NCBI GenBank assembly: GCA_030847615.1
Contig: JAUMIR010000001.1
Coordinates: 379,732,687 to 379,796,686 of the forward strand
Direction of reading: 5' to 3'
DNA length: 64,000 bases
Source of the DNA: Gambelia wislizenii
Taxonomy: Eukaryota > Chordata > Lepidosauria > Squamata > Crotaphytidae
Shown here: positions 44,166-56,897 of the stretch, in pieces
How the letters are laid out: each line of letters begins with the position of its first letter
How positions within the stretch are numbered: the first letter of the stretch is position 1
Notes under the pieces: model-generated
Told to the model about the DNA's origin: nothing
Seen by the model: only the letters and a program-made list of their open reading frames with translations
The model's database searches: none
Position numbers and translations under genes: made by a program

Positions 44166-45250
44166 ATCAGTCTCATTAATTAATAGACAGTCCTCATATA
44201 TAAAAATAGCAAAGAAGCACCACATCCTCTTCAGCACCCATAAAATGCAACTAGCTATCTCTCTTGGAGTCATTTGGAGCTTGTGAAAAAGGTCTCATCA
44301 ACATTCTGTCCTGAGCAGGGGGAGGCACAAAGCCATCTGTCAAACAAGTTAGATGAGCATCATCTTTAAAATGTGTGTGTTGCTTTAGAATCTAAAAAAT
44401 GTCTGCTACAAATCAAGTCAACCAGGTTTAGAATTTTGCCAGCAAACCCAGAGCCATATGGTTATATGCTGAGCTGTAACATGACCCAGTCTCTTCAGTC
44501 AGAGGCGGGACCCATTTTTTAAATTAACAGCCACAAGCCTCCATTATTTGAACATTATTCTACTTTCTCTGATCCTTATTTGATTTCTGGTTTATTTCAC
44601 AAATGTACCACTCACTGCTTGTTATCTTTGTCAGTTTAGAAATCCATTTACTCTTGGAAATTGCTCCTTCATAAGGTACTTTTCAGTAATGTACAGCACA
44701 ATGAGCTAATGTCAGAGAATATTGTTAAAATAAACTGACTGTCATGGGATAGGATATTTTAAAGGCTATAACCTGCAGTAAGGCTGATTATCTTCCCATT
44801 ACAAGCCCATGAATAAAAGTTTGTATGCCTCCTGAAACGATGTCATATAGTCTTCAATAATATAAAAATTACAGGCCTGTCATTATGTACGTACTTACTT
44901 GTGGCACTGCAATTGTAATCATGGTAACAGGAGTCTTGTAGTATCAATATTGCTATTCAGGTATGAATCATGTATGGTGTTGTAGGTCATCTTTATTCCC
45001 ATGGTAACTATACTGCTAATGCATCTGTAGTTGTCGATGTATTGTACTCTAATAAGATAAATATTACAATGGAAATAGAGCAAAGAAATTGATATGGGAC
45101 TAAAAGCTGGCTGTGTTTTTATTTCAAGATAAAACATGCATGCAGAATGTATCTACTAGCAAGGCAATAAGGTAATGAATATTTGGATATAAAGAAGGAA
45201 CAGTAATAGGAGATGGTGAGAATTTAAAAATAGCAATGAGATTAATATTT
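44166..45250. other. Unassigned sequence
   Basis: I see no nameable feature. Confidence 0.4.
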
Positions 45251-45700
45251 CTGGGAGAGAATGGTTAAAGCAGGGTGGCCAAAGGGTGGCCAGGGGAAGG
45301 GGTTCACGAATCCCCCAGAGCCTTTTATGTGGTCCTCAGAGCCACTCAGGGGTAAAAAAAAAAAAGTTTTTTTTTTTTTTAAGGTTACCCTTTAATATCC
45401 CCAAATACCCTCTAGCAGGCGTGCAGGCATTTTTGACACATATTTGGCTGCCCAGGCTATTTTGGTCCAAGAGCGTATTTAAAAACAACAACCAGGAAGT
45501 GACCAGGAATTGACTTCCTGCAGTAAAAATAAAAACCCTCTCCTGGGCCTAAAATGGTCCAGGGGGACTTAACAATATGGTAAAAGTGTCTCCCAGTCCT
45601 CTCCCCAAGGGTGTTCAGGGCATTTGGGGACCAAAAAAGGGTGTGTGTTTTTTTTAATTGATGGGGGGGTGGTGAGGGACTTGTGTCAGGGGGATGCCGC
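45251..45700. repeat. Possible old interspersed repeat with poly-A/poly-T hairpin
   Basis: CAGGGTGGCCAAAGGGTGGC is followed at 45354-45380 by about 12 A, one G and 14 T, which can fold on itself. The low-complexity G/T content to 45670 suggests repeat origin, but I cannot name the family. Confidence 0.3.
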
Positions 45701-46199
45701 CTTCCAAGTTCTCCTGGAGGCTAATATGACCAGGAAAATCACTCATTCGCTCTCTTACACAGACCTAAAACCAAACATTTGGCTCCAACAGGCATTCAAA
45801 ACAATAGTTGGCCCTATCTCAGCAGCACACAAGCAGGGCCCCTAGAGGAGCCATTGCTAATGCCATCTTTCCTTCCACCTCCTTCTGTGGCACGGCAAGA
45901 CCTGAGGTAGGTTGATAGATATGTGCACGAACATGTGTATCTGCACACATGGAGTAGGTGCAGAACTGAAGAATAGCTAAAACAACTGCTCTTTTGAAAA
46001 AACACCTCCTCTGGTGTTACCTTTTACCTACCCTTTTTCTAAGCTAATATCCAAACAACTATCTTAAAAGGTCCCACGTTGGAAGGTTAACCGTGGTTTT
46101 TTTTTCTCTCCAAAACCAAGGACTAAGGATTGCTTTGTCAGTCAGAACTACACAGGATCAGACCATCTACCTTTCCAATTGCTCTAAAGCAGTGATACC
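45701..46199. other. Unassigned sequence
   Basis: I see no nameable feature. Confidence 0.35.
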
Positions 46200-46271
46200 A
46201 TAGATAACAGATGTTAGTACTATGTGGAAGGTGAACCCCCTTGTGAACCTCTCACCAAGAAAACCCTATGA

Positions 46272-46838
46272 TGAGATTGTTGGCATGAAAAGTATTACTG
46301 GGCTCATTGTAACCAGGTCTGCATAAGTCTATATATTTGCCAGTTAATCATTTTCTATAAAGTTATGCTTTTCTCTTTGACTACTAAGGCTGACTGTCCT
46401 TAAAATTGTTATTTGAAACTGCTGTAACTGCAAGTATTTGTTCCGGGGGTGGGGAGCAAAAGTTGTGGTCAATGTGATAATGTATTAAACCCTGAGAAAA
46501 GAAAACAGGGTGTTGCTATACAACGTACAGGTCATGTAGGCCTTTGACTTCCTTGTGATAAGAATTGCCATGTAGACAGTAGATGCAAAAAGTACCCTTT
46601 GCTCATAACCTGTTTGTTATTGCTTACTTTAGCTAAAAAGACCTATAAATGCCTATCACTTCCAGAATAAACTTGCCCATCTTGACCATTGCTACTTCTT
46701 GGCTGGACTGAGAGTTGCTTTGTGCTTGGTGGAACCTTTGGCCAAAAATCTTGTGTGTGAGAGAGACAGCATGTGTGTTTTCATTCCTACTCAGATTTAG
46801 GGCTCAGTCCAGCTCCATGTCTTATCTGGGTTGACACA
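46272..46838 (+). mobile_element. Candidate solo LTR
   Basis: The block begins TGAGATTG and ends TTGACACA, with ATGA on both sides (46268-46271 and 46839-46842). It contains a TATA-like CTATAAAT at 46643-46650 and AATAAA at 46666-46671, spaced like an LTR promoter and polyadenylation signal. Joining the flanks gives a plausible BovB 5' sequence, CCCTATGAGGCCAATATC. No viral gene is seen in the window. Strand is inferred from the promoter signals. Confidence 0.45.
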
Positions 46839-47042
46839 ATGAGGCCAATATCTTGATCTCACCCAGCAAGACAAACCAAAATGAAACAAGAGGAAGGGTT
46901 AAGGCACAAACAGAGTGCTAAAAAGACAAAACAGAGGTGTGGTCAAGGGCACAAGAGAACTCTATCAGAAGGGAAATCAAGCAGCAGACATGATCAAAAG
47001 CAAAAATAATGTCTGAAACTGTACTATACATGTTATAGGAAT

Positions 47043-49252
47043 ATGGAATGTAAGAAGCACGAGTCAAGGGAAGCTAGGTATAGTAAAAAAAAGGAAATGG
47101 AATGTATAAATATAATAATAGGAGTAAGTAAGCTAAAATGGACAGGAATGGGACATTTTGAGTTAGATAGCTACACAGTGTACTACTCAGGAAATGAAAA
47201 GATAAGAAATGGGGTGGCATTAATAGTGAGGAACAATGTAGCAATATCAATCAAAGGATATAACATATAGTTGGATTGAATCATGTTAATAAGACTCCAG
47301 GGAAAACCAATCAACATTATCATAATCCAAGTCTATGCACTAACCATAGAGGCAGAGGAAGAAGAAATTGAAAGATTCTACAATGGTGTCCAGGAAGAAA
47401 GTGACAACATAGCAAAATAGGATTTCTTGCTAATCACAGGTGACTGTAATGCAAAAGTAGAAAGCAGAATCAAAAACTGTAGGAAAATTTGGACTAGGGT
47501 CAAGAAATGAATCAGGAGAGCAACTGATAGTGTTTTGTGAGGCCAACAATCTATTCATCGCAAACACTTTCTTCATACAACTGGAGAGGAGACTGCACAC
47601 ATGGACATCACCAGACAGCCAATACAAAAATCAGATAGACTACATAACTGGAAATATAAGATGGAGAAGCTTTATTCTCACAGCAAAAATGAGGCTAGGA
47701 GCAGACTGTGAAACAGACCATGAACTACTGATATCAAAAATTAGACTAAAGCTGAAGAAGAAAACAAAATAAATCATTATGCTGAAATACAATCTGAAGA
47801 ACATCCCAGCAGAATTTTAAATAAAGTGAAAAATAGATTTGCACTATTAAGCCTCATTGATGAGGAACCAGAAGAACTATGGACAGAAGCCAGGGACACA
47901 ATCAAGGAATTAAGAAAGATAGTATCTGTGGCCAAAAAGAAAGAGGAGAAACAATGGATGACAGATAAAACATTTTAAGCAGTAAAGGAAAGATAAGAAG
48001 CAAAAGAAAAGGGAGACAGGAACAGAACCAGAACTATGAATGCAACTGTTCAACAATTAGTGCGCAAGGATAAAGAGAATTACTATAATAATCAATGCAG
48101 AGAAATAGAAGCCACCAACACAAAAGGAAGAACAAGAGACCTCTTCCACAAGATCCATGAAATCAAAGGAAAATTTAAATAAAGGGTAGGGATGCTCTAT
48201 AATCAGCTGAGGAACACAATACACAATCAAAATGAAATAAAAAGAAGATAGAAGCAATACTCAGAAGAGCTATATAAAAAAGATGAAAGGATGAATGACA
48301 CATGGAAATAATAATAATAATAATAATATTTATTTATAAACAATCAGGGCAGCAGAAGAAACATATGAAGATGAACCCCAAATTTGGGAAAGTAAAGTGA
48401 AAGCTGCATTAAATCTACTGGGAAGAATAAATCACCAAGAACAGATGACATACCAGATGACAACAGAACTGCTACTATCTACAGAGACAAAATTGACTTT
48501 AGTTCTAACTAAAATCTGCCAACATATATAGAAAAAAAGGGGGTGCACAGATTGGAAACTATAAATATACATCCCCATTCCCAAAAAAGGAACAAAAGAT
48601 TGTAGTAACTACAGGACCATTGCATTAATTTTCTGTGCAAGCAAAGTCACACTGAAAATTCTGCAGCATAGATGCCTACCATATATGGAGCAAGAAATTC
48701 TAGAGGTGCAAGCTTGGTTCAGGAAAGGAAGAAGTACCAGGGATCACATTGCAAACATACACTGGATAATGGTATTTATCAGGGAATTCCAGAAAAAAAT
48801 TAGCATGTGCTTTATAGACTACAGCAAAGCCTTTGACTACATAGATCATGATAGATCTTAAAGAAATGGGTGTGCCATTATATATGATTCTCCTGATGTA
48901 CTCAGGACAGGAAGCTACTGTTAAAACAGAATAAAGAGAAACAGAATTGTTCCCAATTGGAAAGGAGGTCAGCCAAGGCTGCATTCTATCACCCTATTTA
49001 TTCAATTTGTATGCAGAAAATATCATATGCAGAGCAAGTTTAGACGTGGAGGAAGGAGGAGTGAAGACTGGAGGAAGGAATATCAACAATCTAAGATATA
49101 CCAATGACACCATATTACTAGCAGAAAACAACAAAGACTTGGAACAATTACTAAAAAAAGTCAAAGAAAGAAGTGCTAAGGCAGGTTTGCTGTTGGACGT
49201 TAAAAATATTAATAACAATGGAAGACTTACATGTATTCAGTTTAGACTATGA
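47043..49252 (+). pseudogene. BovB ORF remnant (endonuclease and reverse transcriptase)
   Basis: The endonuclease start includes ISKLKWTGMGHFE-like residues near 47125 (read GVSKLKWTGMGHFE) and NGVALIVRNNVAIS near 47210. A later endonuclease part reads QIDYITG near 47630 and a CETDHELLISKIRLKL stretch near 47708, carrying the expected D-H pair. RT follows: a CFIDYSKAFDYI-like segment near 48810, then SQGCILSPYLFNLYAE near 48970 and the catalytic box near 49100, which reads YTND instead of YADD. Stops and frameshifts occur throughout, and (AAT)n lies at 48309-48329. It is dead. Confidence 0.85.
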
Positions 49253-49432
49253 GGATGCTGAAATAGTTAAAGAATTCCCATACCTTGCATCAATCATCAC
49301 AGGTTTGCCATAGAATCATAGAATCATAGAATTGTAGAGTTAGAAGAGACCACAAGGGCACCCAGTCCAACCCCCTGCCATGCAGGAAATCACAGTCAAA
49401 GCATCCCTGACAGATGGCCATCCAGCCTCTGT

Positions 49433-49790
49433 TTAAAGACCTCCAAAGAAGGAGACCCCCACCATGCTCCGAGGGAAGGTGTTCCACTGCCGAACAGCTC
49501 TCACTGTCAGAAAGTTCCTCTTAATGTTGAGGTGGAATCTCTTTTCCTGTAGTTTGAACCCATTGCTCTGTGTTCTAGTCTCTGGAGCAGCAGAAAACAA
49601 GCTTGCTCCATCCTCAATGTGACACCCCTTCAAATACTTAAACAGGGCTATCGTATCGCCCCTTAACCGTCTTTTTTCCAGGCTAAACATACCCAGTTCC
49701 TTCAGTCTTTCCTCATAAGGCATGGTTTCTTTCACCATTTTAGTCACCCTCCGCTGGACACTCTCCAATTTGTCAATATCCTTTTTGGGT
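49433..49790 (-). pseudogene. CR1 ORF2 C-terminus (left of the L1)
   Basis: Minus-strand frame: [17 protein letters not shown], then [38 protein letters not shown], and a slightly frameshifted final SFFGGL. It joins directly to SPHLEYCVQF at 52480 on the other side of the L1. It is part of the same broken gene. Confidence 0.88.
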
Positions 49791-52452
49791 TTTTTTATTA
49801 TTATTTTTCCAGCATATAAAATCACATATATAAAACAAACAACACAAACATATCCATATATGTTAACAAAACAAAACAATACAATAAATACATTAGTACT
49901 TCCTTTCAACAGGTTTTGAACTTGTTTCTTGTCCTCTTTTCAGACCTTTCTGCTTATCAATCAAACTTTCTTTCAACCTATAATACTATATATTACTTGT
50001 TCATATTATCATAATTATTTGACTCTTTAATTGCTACCACACCATTTTATATCACTTAAGAAAAAACCTATTTTCTCCTACGAATTCATAAACTACATCC
50101 ACTCTTAACCGTTCTAACAATGCTGCTTAATCACCCCTTTATGTTATCTTTTTGAACTCTTTTCACTATTTTCAATCTTTTTTCATATTTTATCCTAATC
50201 TATTAACATTATTACATTATTATTAACAAGTTATTACATTATTATTCCACTCAATTTTCCAAAAATCTATCAATTCCCCCCAATCCTGCATAAATTTATT
50301 AGGTGATCTATCTTTAATCCAGCAAGTACATCTTTCCATCTGTGCTACCTCTAACAATTTTGCCATCCATTCCTCTACTTTTGGGATTTCCTTTTGTTTT
50401 CAATATCTGGCATAAATAATTCTCGCCATGGTGGTCATGTATAGCATAATATTCCTTAGTTCTTTGGGAAAATCTTGATCTATGATGCTCAATAAGTATA
50501 TTTCAGGCTTAAACCTCAAATTTGTTTTCAATATTTTCCTTATCCAATTGTGAATGATTATCCAATTTTTTTTTGCTCTTCTACATGACCACCACATATG
50601 ATAGAACATGCCCATTTCTTCTCCACATTTCCAGCAACTTGATCCAGTACCCTTATACATTTTTGCTAATTTTTGCAGTGTCATATACCACGGGTATTGC
50701 ATTTTATAACAGCTCTCTTTTAATTCCATACAAGGTGTAAATTTCAAATCACTTTTCCATAATTTTTCCCAGTATTCTAACAATATATCATGTCTGATAT
50801 TTCGTGCCCACTTGATCATGTGACCTTTTATCACTATTGGTTCTAGATCTAACTTTAATAACAGCTTGTACATTTTTGATACTGATAATTTCCATTATCT
50901 TCTTATCCTTTTCCAATTCTTCCCTTGATTTCAATCTATGAATTCCTTCCTGAAAATTTAATAAATCTTTATATGTCCACCATTTGGTTGTTTCTATTAT
51001 TTCTGTCCTTTGAAAAGCCTCTTGCGGTGAAACCCAAGTTGGTAACTTTATATATATACATTTTTTTATTTCTCTCCAGGTTTTTAACATAGCTTTTCTA
51101 ATTTCCAAAGGTTCTATCCATCTTTTCTTTCTCATACCATATCTAATATCAGCCCCTTCTAATATTATCATTCTATTGTTACTCAGTTTAAACCAATCTT
51201 GCAGCCATGCTAACACACATGCCTTATAGTATAAGCTTAAATCAGGCAACCCCAGACCCCCTCTACTTTTGTCATCCGTTAGGACCTTCCAACTTATTCT
51301 TGCTTTTTTATTCATCCAAATCAAATTCGATAGATCTTTATCCCACATTTTGAATAATCTGTTATTGTTTAATATGGGTAAATTTTGAAATAAAAAGAGC
51401 ATTTTTGGCAACACCATCATTTTAATAGCAGCCAACCTCCCAAACAGTAATAGATTTAACCTCTTCCATCTTTCTATATCCTTTTTTTATTTCATTCCAT
51501 TTCTTATGGTAATTATTATCTAGTAGATCTAAATTGTTTTTGTTATCACTATTCCCAAGTATCTTGTTTTCTTTACTATTTTAAAATGTGATAACTTCAT
51601 TAGATTCTCTTCCTCTTTCTTATCTATTTTTTTTGTCAATATCACTGTCTTTTCTTTGTTGATTTTAATCCCAGATATTCTCCCGAAGATCTCTAACCTT
51701 TCTTGTAAATTCTTTATAGATTCTAACGGGTCTTCTAAAGATATCACCATATCATCGGCGTATGCACTTATCTTATATAATTTTTCTTTAATCTTCATCC
51801 CTTGTATTTTTTCATCTCTTCTTATAGTTTCACAAAGTGTTTCAAGTGCTATTATAAAAACTAAGGGTGAAAGCGGACATCCTTGCCTAACTCCTTTTTC
51901 TAACTTTATTTCTGTTGTTTTCTGTCCATTTATTATGATTTGGGCTGTTTGATGTTGATAAATTGCCTGAATTCCACGTATGAAGTTACTTCCCACACCC
52001 ATTCTACCTATGACATCGAACATGTATTGCCATTTAAGACTGTCAAAAGCTTTTTCCCGCATCCAGGAAAATCAAAGCCAGCTTCCTTTCCGGATGTTTT
52101 TCAAAGTATTCTATTAAGTTTAGGATTTTCCGTATATCATTTCTTAGATGTCTTTTTGGCAAAAATCCTGATTGATCCGTGTTTATCCATTCATTTAAAA
52201 TTAATTTCAATCTTTCTGCCATAATTGATGTGAAAATCTTAAAATCCGTGTTTAGCAGTGCAATAGGTCTGTAATTTTTAACCTGTTCTGGATCTTTATT
52301 CTCCTTCAGTATCAATGCAATATTTGCATTATTCCAAGATCTTGGTGCTTCTTCACCTAATAATATTTTATTAAATATTATTCCATAATGGTATTTTAAT
52401 TTCTTTCTCAAAAATCTTATAGTAACTAGAAGTAACATCTAGTTACTAGTTA
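49786..52452 (-). mobile_element. L1 LINE, 5'-truncated, inserted in CR1 with 12-bp TSD
   Basis: CAATATCCTTTT lies at 49774-49785 and 52453-52464. The poly-A end is at the left (T run 49786-49797). It starts just upstream of the RT domain. The interrupted CR1 frame continues on either side, so the empty site is clear. Confidence 0.92.
50400..52438 (-). pseudogene. L1 ORF2 (RT to C-terminus), few lesions
   Basis: From right to left: 52438-52043 gives NYRPIALLNTDFKIFTSIMA and QSGFLPKRHLR. A frameshift at about 52050 splits the FLDAEKAFD-type box. 52062-51529 gives GVRQGCPLSPLVF and an intact AYADDMVISL catalytic box. 51435-50788 gives the thumb-like region with WVSPQEAF, and 50873-50400 gives the C-terminal cysteine motif CWKCGEEMGMFYHMWWSC. 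Only about four frame breaks occur in 2 kb, so this is the least decayed L1 in the window. The endonuclease is absent through truncation. Confidence 0.9.
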
Positions 52453-52464
52453 CAATATCCTTTT

Positions 52465-55331
52465 GAAATTTGGTGCCAAGAACTGGACACAGTATTCTAG
52501 GTGAGGTGAGGTGTTAGCTTTTTGCCATCTTCTCCACGTAGTTGCCCTACCATTTCCTTCTTCTTCCTTTTGCTGCAGACACCCCCCCAAAAAACCCTTT
52601 TTATTATTCTTAACCTCTCTAGCGAGCCTGAGCTCATTCTGCACTTTAGCTTGTCTGACTTTACTCCTACACGTGTTTGCTATCCGTTTGAATTCTTCTT
52701 TGGTGATTTCCCCCTTTTTCCATTTCCTATACATGTTCCGTTAAAAACTTAGCTCCATTGAAAGTTCTTTTGTCATCCATCCCGGTTTCTTGAGACACCT
52801 CCCATTGTTCTTCCTCATTAGTACTGTTTGAAATTGTGCCTTCAGTATCTCCCTTTTGAGAAAGTCCCATCCATCTTGAAGTCCCTTCTCTTTTAGTCCC
52901 ATCCATCTTGAAGTCCCTTCTCCCCTTCCAGGCCATGGGCTCATCCCCAGTATTTCCCTGAGTTTATTGAAATCAGGTCTCCTTGATATAGACAATATAC
53001 TTCTATTGATGCAGCCCAAAATCGCATTGGCCTTTTTAGCTGCCACATCACACTGTTGACTCGTGTTCAACTTGTAGTCTACTAGGACTCCTAGATCCCT
53101 TTTGCACATAGTCTCATTCATCCCGGTCTCCCCCATTCTGTATCTATGTATTTTGTTTTTCCACCCTAAGTGCAGTACCTTACATTTCTCCATACTGAAT
53201 TTCATTTTGTTAGCTTTGGCCCAGCTCTCCAGGTCAATTTTGAATTTTGATCCTGTCCTCTAGGGTATTAGCTACTCCTCCTAATTTGGTGTCATCTGCA
53301 AATTTGATAAGTATGCCCCTAATTCCATCATCCAAGTCATTGATAAAGATGTTGAATAGCGCTGGGCCCAGGACAGAACCCTGTGGCACCCCACTGGTTA
53401 CATCTTTCAAAGATGAAGAGGAACCACTGCTGAGCACCCTTTGTGTTCGGCCGGTCAACCAATTACAAATCCATTGAACTGTTAACTTGTCTAGCCCAGA
53501 TTTTACAAGCTTGTTTGCAAGAATGTCATGAGGAACTTTATCAAAGGCCTTACTGAAATCAAGGTATGCAATATCCACAGCGTTCCCTTCATCTATCAAG
53601 CTGGTAATTTTATAAAAAAAAAAGAGATCAGATTAGTCTGGCATGACTTGTTTCTCTGAAACCCATGTTGACTTTTTCTGATTATGGCATTGCCTTCTAA
53701 ATGTTCACAGATTGTCTGTTTAATGATCTGCTCTAGAATCTTCCCTGGTATTGATGTCAGACTAACTGGACAATAATTGTTGGTATCCTCCCCCCCTTTT
53801 GAAGATGGGGACAATGTTTGCCCTCCTCCAGTCTGTTGGGACTTCTCCTGTTCTCCAGGAGTTCCCAAAGATTATTGCCAATGCCTCTGAGGTTACATTT
53901 GCCAGTTCTTTTAATACCCTTGGATGTAGTTCATCTGGTCCTGGAGATTTCAATTCATTTAGATTAAGAAGGTATTCCTGTACTACCTCTTTGCTTATTC
54001 TGTGCTGGATTTCCCCTATTGTGTCCTCTGTTTCCTTATCCTCAGGTTGATCACCCTTTCCCTTTTCTAAAACACTGAGGCAAAGAAGGTGTTGAGTAAT
54101 TCTACCTTTTCTCTGTCCCCTGTTAGCATTTTGCCATCTTCTCCACGTAGTGGCCCTACCATTTCCTTCTTCCTTTTGCTGCAGACATACCCAAAAAAAC
54201 CCTTTTTATTATTCTTAACCTCTCTAGCGAGCCTGAGCTCATTTAGTACTTTAGCTTTTCTAACTTTACTCCTACATGTGTTTGCTATCTGTTTGAATTC
54301 TTCTTCGGTGATTTCTCCCTTTTTCCATTTCCTATACACGTTCCGTTTAAAACTTAGCTCCGTTGAAAGTTCTTTTGTCATCCATCTTGGTTTCTTGAGA
54401 CACCTCCCATTTTTCTTCCTCATTGGTACTGTGTGAAATTGTGCCTTCAGTATCTCCCTTTTGAGAAAGTCCCATCCATCTTGAAGTCCCTTCTCTTTTA
54501 ATATTCCTGACCATGGGCTCACCCCCAGTATTTCCCTGAGTTTATTGAAATCGGCTCTCCTAAAGTCTAGGATGCATGTCTGACTATGCCTGGCTTCTCC
54601 TTTCCATTGTATAACAAACTCCAGGAGAACATGATCACTCTCACCTAAGGATCCCACCACTTGCACCCCGTTAACCAGGTCATCCCTGTTGGTTAGGATC
54701 AGATCTAAAATAGCTGACCCCCTTGTTGCTTCTTCCACCTTTTGGACAATGATATTGTCTTCCAGGCAAGTAAGGAATTTGCTAGACCTTGAAGTTTTGG
54801 TTGAGTTAGATTTCCAGCAAATATCAGGATAGTTGAAGTCACCCATCACTACTACATCTCTCCTTTCTGCATGTGTGGTCATCTGTTCTAGAAAGGCATC
54901 ATCCAATTCCTCCGTCTGACTTGGGGGTCTGTAGCAGAGTCCCACAATAACATCCCTGTTATTTCCCTCCCCTTTAATTTTTATCCAGATGCTCTCCACC
55001 TGGCTTCCAGTATTGATGTCATGGATCTCTTCACTGGTGTAAATATCCCTGATATATAATGCTATTCCTCCTTCTCTCCTGTTTGGCCCGTTTCTCTGTT
55101 TCTCTTATAAAGGTTATATCCCTCTGTTCCTACATTCCAGTTATGAGAATCATCCCACCAGGTTTCAGTAATGCCTATGATATCATATTTGCTTTGTTGT
55201 GCTAGGAGTTCAAGTCCCCCCTCATGGAAGTGCAGCCCATGATCCAAGAATCCAAATCGTTCTTGGCGACACCATCTATGGAGCCAGTTGTTTACATTGG
55301 CTATTTTCCCCTCCCTTTGCCATGAGTTCAC
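52465..55331 (-). pseudogene. CR1 ORF2 (endonuclease and reverse transcriptase), rearranged
   Basis: The endonuclease starts near 55331 with YDIIGITETWWDDSHNW (55155-55205). The frame 54999-54067 (310 codons, open) has [21 protein letters not shown] and [10 protein letters not shown], carrying the expected catalytic D and H. RT follows in shifted frames: SPGPDELHPRVLKEL near 53945, AYLDFSKAFDKVPHDI near 53570, SGVPQGSVLGPALFNIF near 53400 and the FADDTKLGG catalytic box near 53290. After KRDLGVLVDYKLN and ANAILGCINRSI (near 53000) the sequence jumps back to the post-endonuclease segment FNKLREILG...KEEFKRIANT before SPHLEYCVQF near 52495. Frameshifts and this duplication make it non-functional. 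Confidence 0.9.
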
Positions 55332-56392
55332 CTCAACTCATAGGCAGTTAACAACAACAACACATGTTTGGAAGAGGCCATTTTCAGTGGAGAGGTGGCA
55401 GTTGAGAGGATGGGTACGTATTTGCTTCCTCACTATACCCCTCCTCTCCCTGCTAGTTTCATGATGCTTGTGATGGATCCCTGTGACATCCATGAGGCTC
55501 ACATAAAGGCTAGAAAGATGCAGATGATAGGGTATTACTTGCAAATGTCAGAATTTTCTGCTATTTTCTACTGACCTTCAGAATGATTAAGAGCTGCATG
55601 TAAATGTCAACATTCACCAAGTTTTTGACATTTACTGTCATGAACACACGTACATGTATGTTATACTAAAATGTCAGAAACAAGACAAATGTTGACATTT
55701 ACAAATCATTCTTAACATTTCAGGATGCCCACAAGAAAGTATTAGAACATCTTAACGTACGTGTGAGCATATGTGAAGAATTTCAAGCTAGAATCGTGCA
55801 CCAAAGTATTATTTGACAAAACAAAGCTTCACTTGTACAATTACTTTATTAAAAAAAACACTCAGCCAACAGTTCTGCACCTGTGTCTGTTACAGACCTG
55901 ATTCTGGAGCTCTTGTGTATTCAAATACACATCATCATCAATAACAACAAATCATAATTTTAAGAGACCAATGATGGCATGAGGAAAACAAATGAGTTTT
56001 CTATTGTGTGCATTGGGGGTTGCTATTGCTATTGTGTGCATTGGGGGTTACCTTTTACAGGAATTTCCTGCAACTCTTTCATGTGCAGAATTTATTGTAA
56101 GGTAGAGGAAGTATGTTAATTATTATATAGCTGATAATTAATCATAGAAATCTATAACATGCTATAGCCATTCATTTCCAGATAGTGCTAAAGACTGGAA
56201 GCATTAGAGAAGCCAGCTGAAGTTTGAGAAATGCACAGCTAATACATCCTGCTTTTCTCTTGTGGCCGTTTCCCTCCAGACTTAGGCATGGGCTGAACTT
56301 TGTAGCCAATTAATTTGCTGCAGTTCAGATTCTGCATTGAGACAGTCACACACTTGTCTAATTTTATTGTTAGGTTTATGCTTCTGTCTTTG
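55331..56392. other. Unassigned sequence inside BovB
   Basis: It begins near TAACAACAACAACACATG and includes a directly repeated ATTGTGTGCATTGGGGGTT (about 56012 and 56032). I cannot name it. Its position between BovB pieces suggests it came in with, or before, the CR1. Confidence 0.35.
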
Positions 56393-56535
56393 ATGTAGAG
56401 ATATATCATTAAATACCAAGGTCAGAAACATCCATGCCACAGTATTTCCAATTTCTATGTATTGATGTGAAAAATAGACAGTGAAGAAAGCTGACAGGAA
56501 GAAAACCAACTCATTTCAAATGTGGTGCTGGAGGA

Positions 56536-56712
56536 GCTAAGCAGGGTCAACCCTGATTAGTACTTGAATGGAAGGCTGCCAACAAATATCACATGCTGTA
56601 GGCTATATTTCAAAGAAAGGTACTGGCAAAATCACCTCCAAGTTTTCCTTGCCTAAGAAAACCCTATGAAATTCATAAGCTGACATCCAGCTTGAAGGCA
56701 CATACACAGGCA
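56536..56712 (+). repeat. 5S-rRNA-derived SINE inside BovB
   Basis: 56536-56606 matches the 3' half of vertebrate 5S rRNA: GCTAAGCAGGGTC, then TTAGTACTTGAATGG and TGCTGTAGGCT. The body contains ACTGGCAAAATCACCTCC and AAGAAAACCCTATGAAATTC, and the tail AGCTTGAAGGCAC resembles the Sauria/BovB end. Flanks TGCTGGAGGAG (56525-56535) and TGTTGGAGGAG (56713-56723) are a target repeat with one mismatch. BovB continues on both sides. This is not a functional 5S gene, because the 5' half is missing. Confidence 0.88.
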
Positions 56713-56897
56713 TGTTGGAGGAGAATTCTAGAGTAAATCAGACCTAAACTCTCCCCAGAAGCCAAGAGACTAAATTGAGGATATCATGTTTTGGAGATAT
56801 GATGAGATGATGTGGGTGACTAGAAAAGATGGTAACATTTGGTAAAGTGAAAAGCAGTAGGAAAAGAGGAAGTCTGCACTATGGATGGATTGACTCA

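Larger units (their letters stand above)
49306..55330 (-). mobile_element. CR1 LINE, long copy, interrupted by L1 and internally rearranged
   Basis: The 3' end is at the left, with an ATAGAATCATAG repeat at 49310-49332 and GCACCCAGTCCAACCCCCTG, and the element runs to the start of the endonuclease domain near 55330. An L1 splits it at 49786-52452. The segment 52511-52982 is a second copy of 54121-54562 placed where a short piece of normal ORF2 sequence should be. The 5' end lacks clear ORF1. Confidence 0.88.

Noticed and set aside
54067..54999. 310-codon open frame as a functional gene
   Set aside because: It is the CR1 endonuclease region; the rest of the same ORF2 has frameshifts, a duplication and an L1 insertion.
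56536..56606. A functional 5S rRNA gene
   Set aside because: Only the 3' half is present, with many changes, and it is fused to a SINE body and tail between target repeats.
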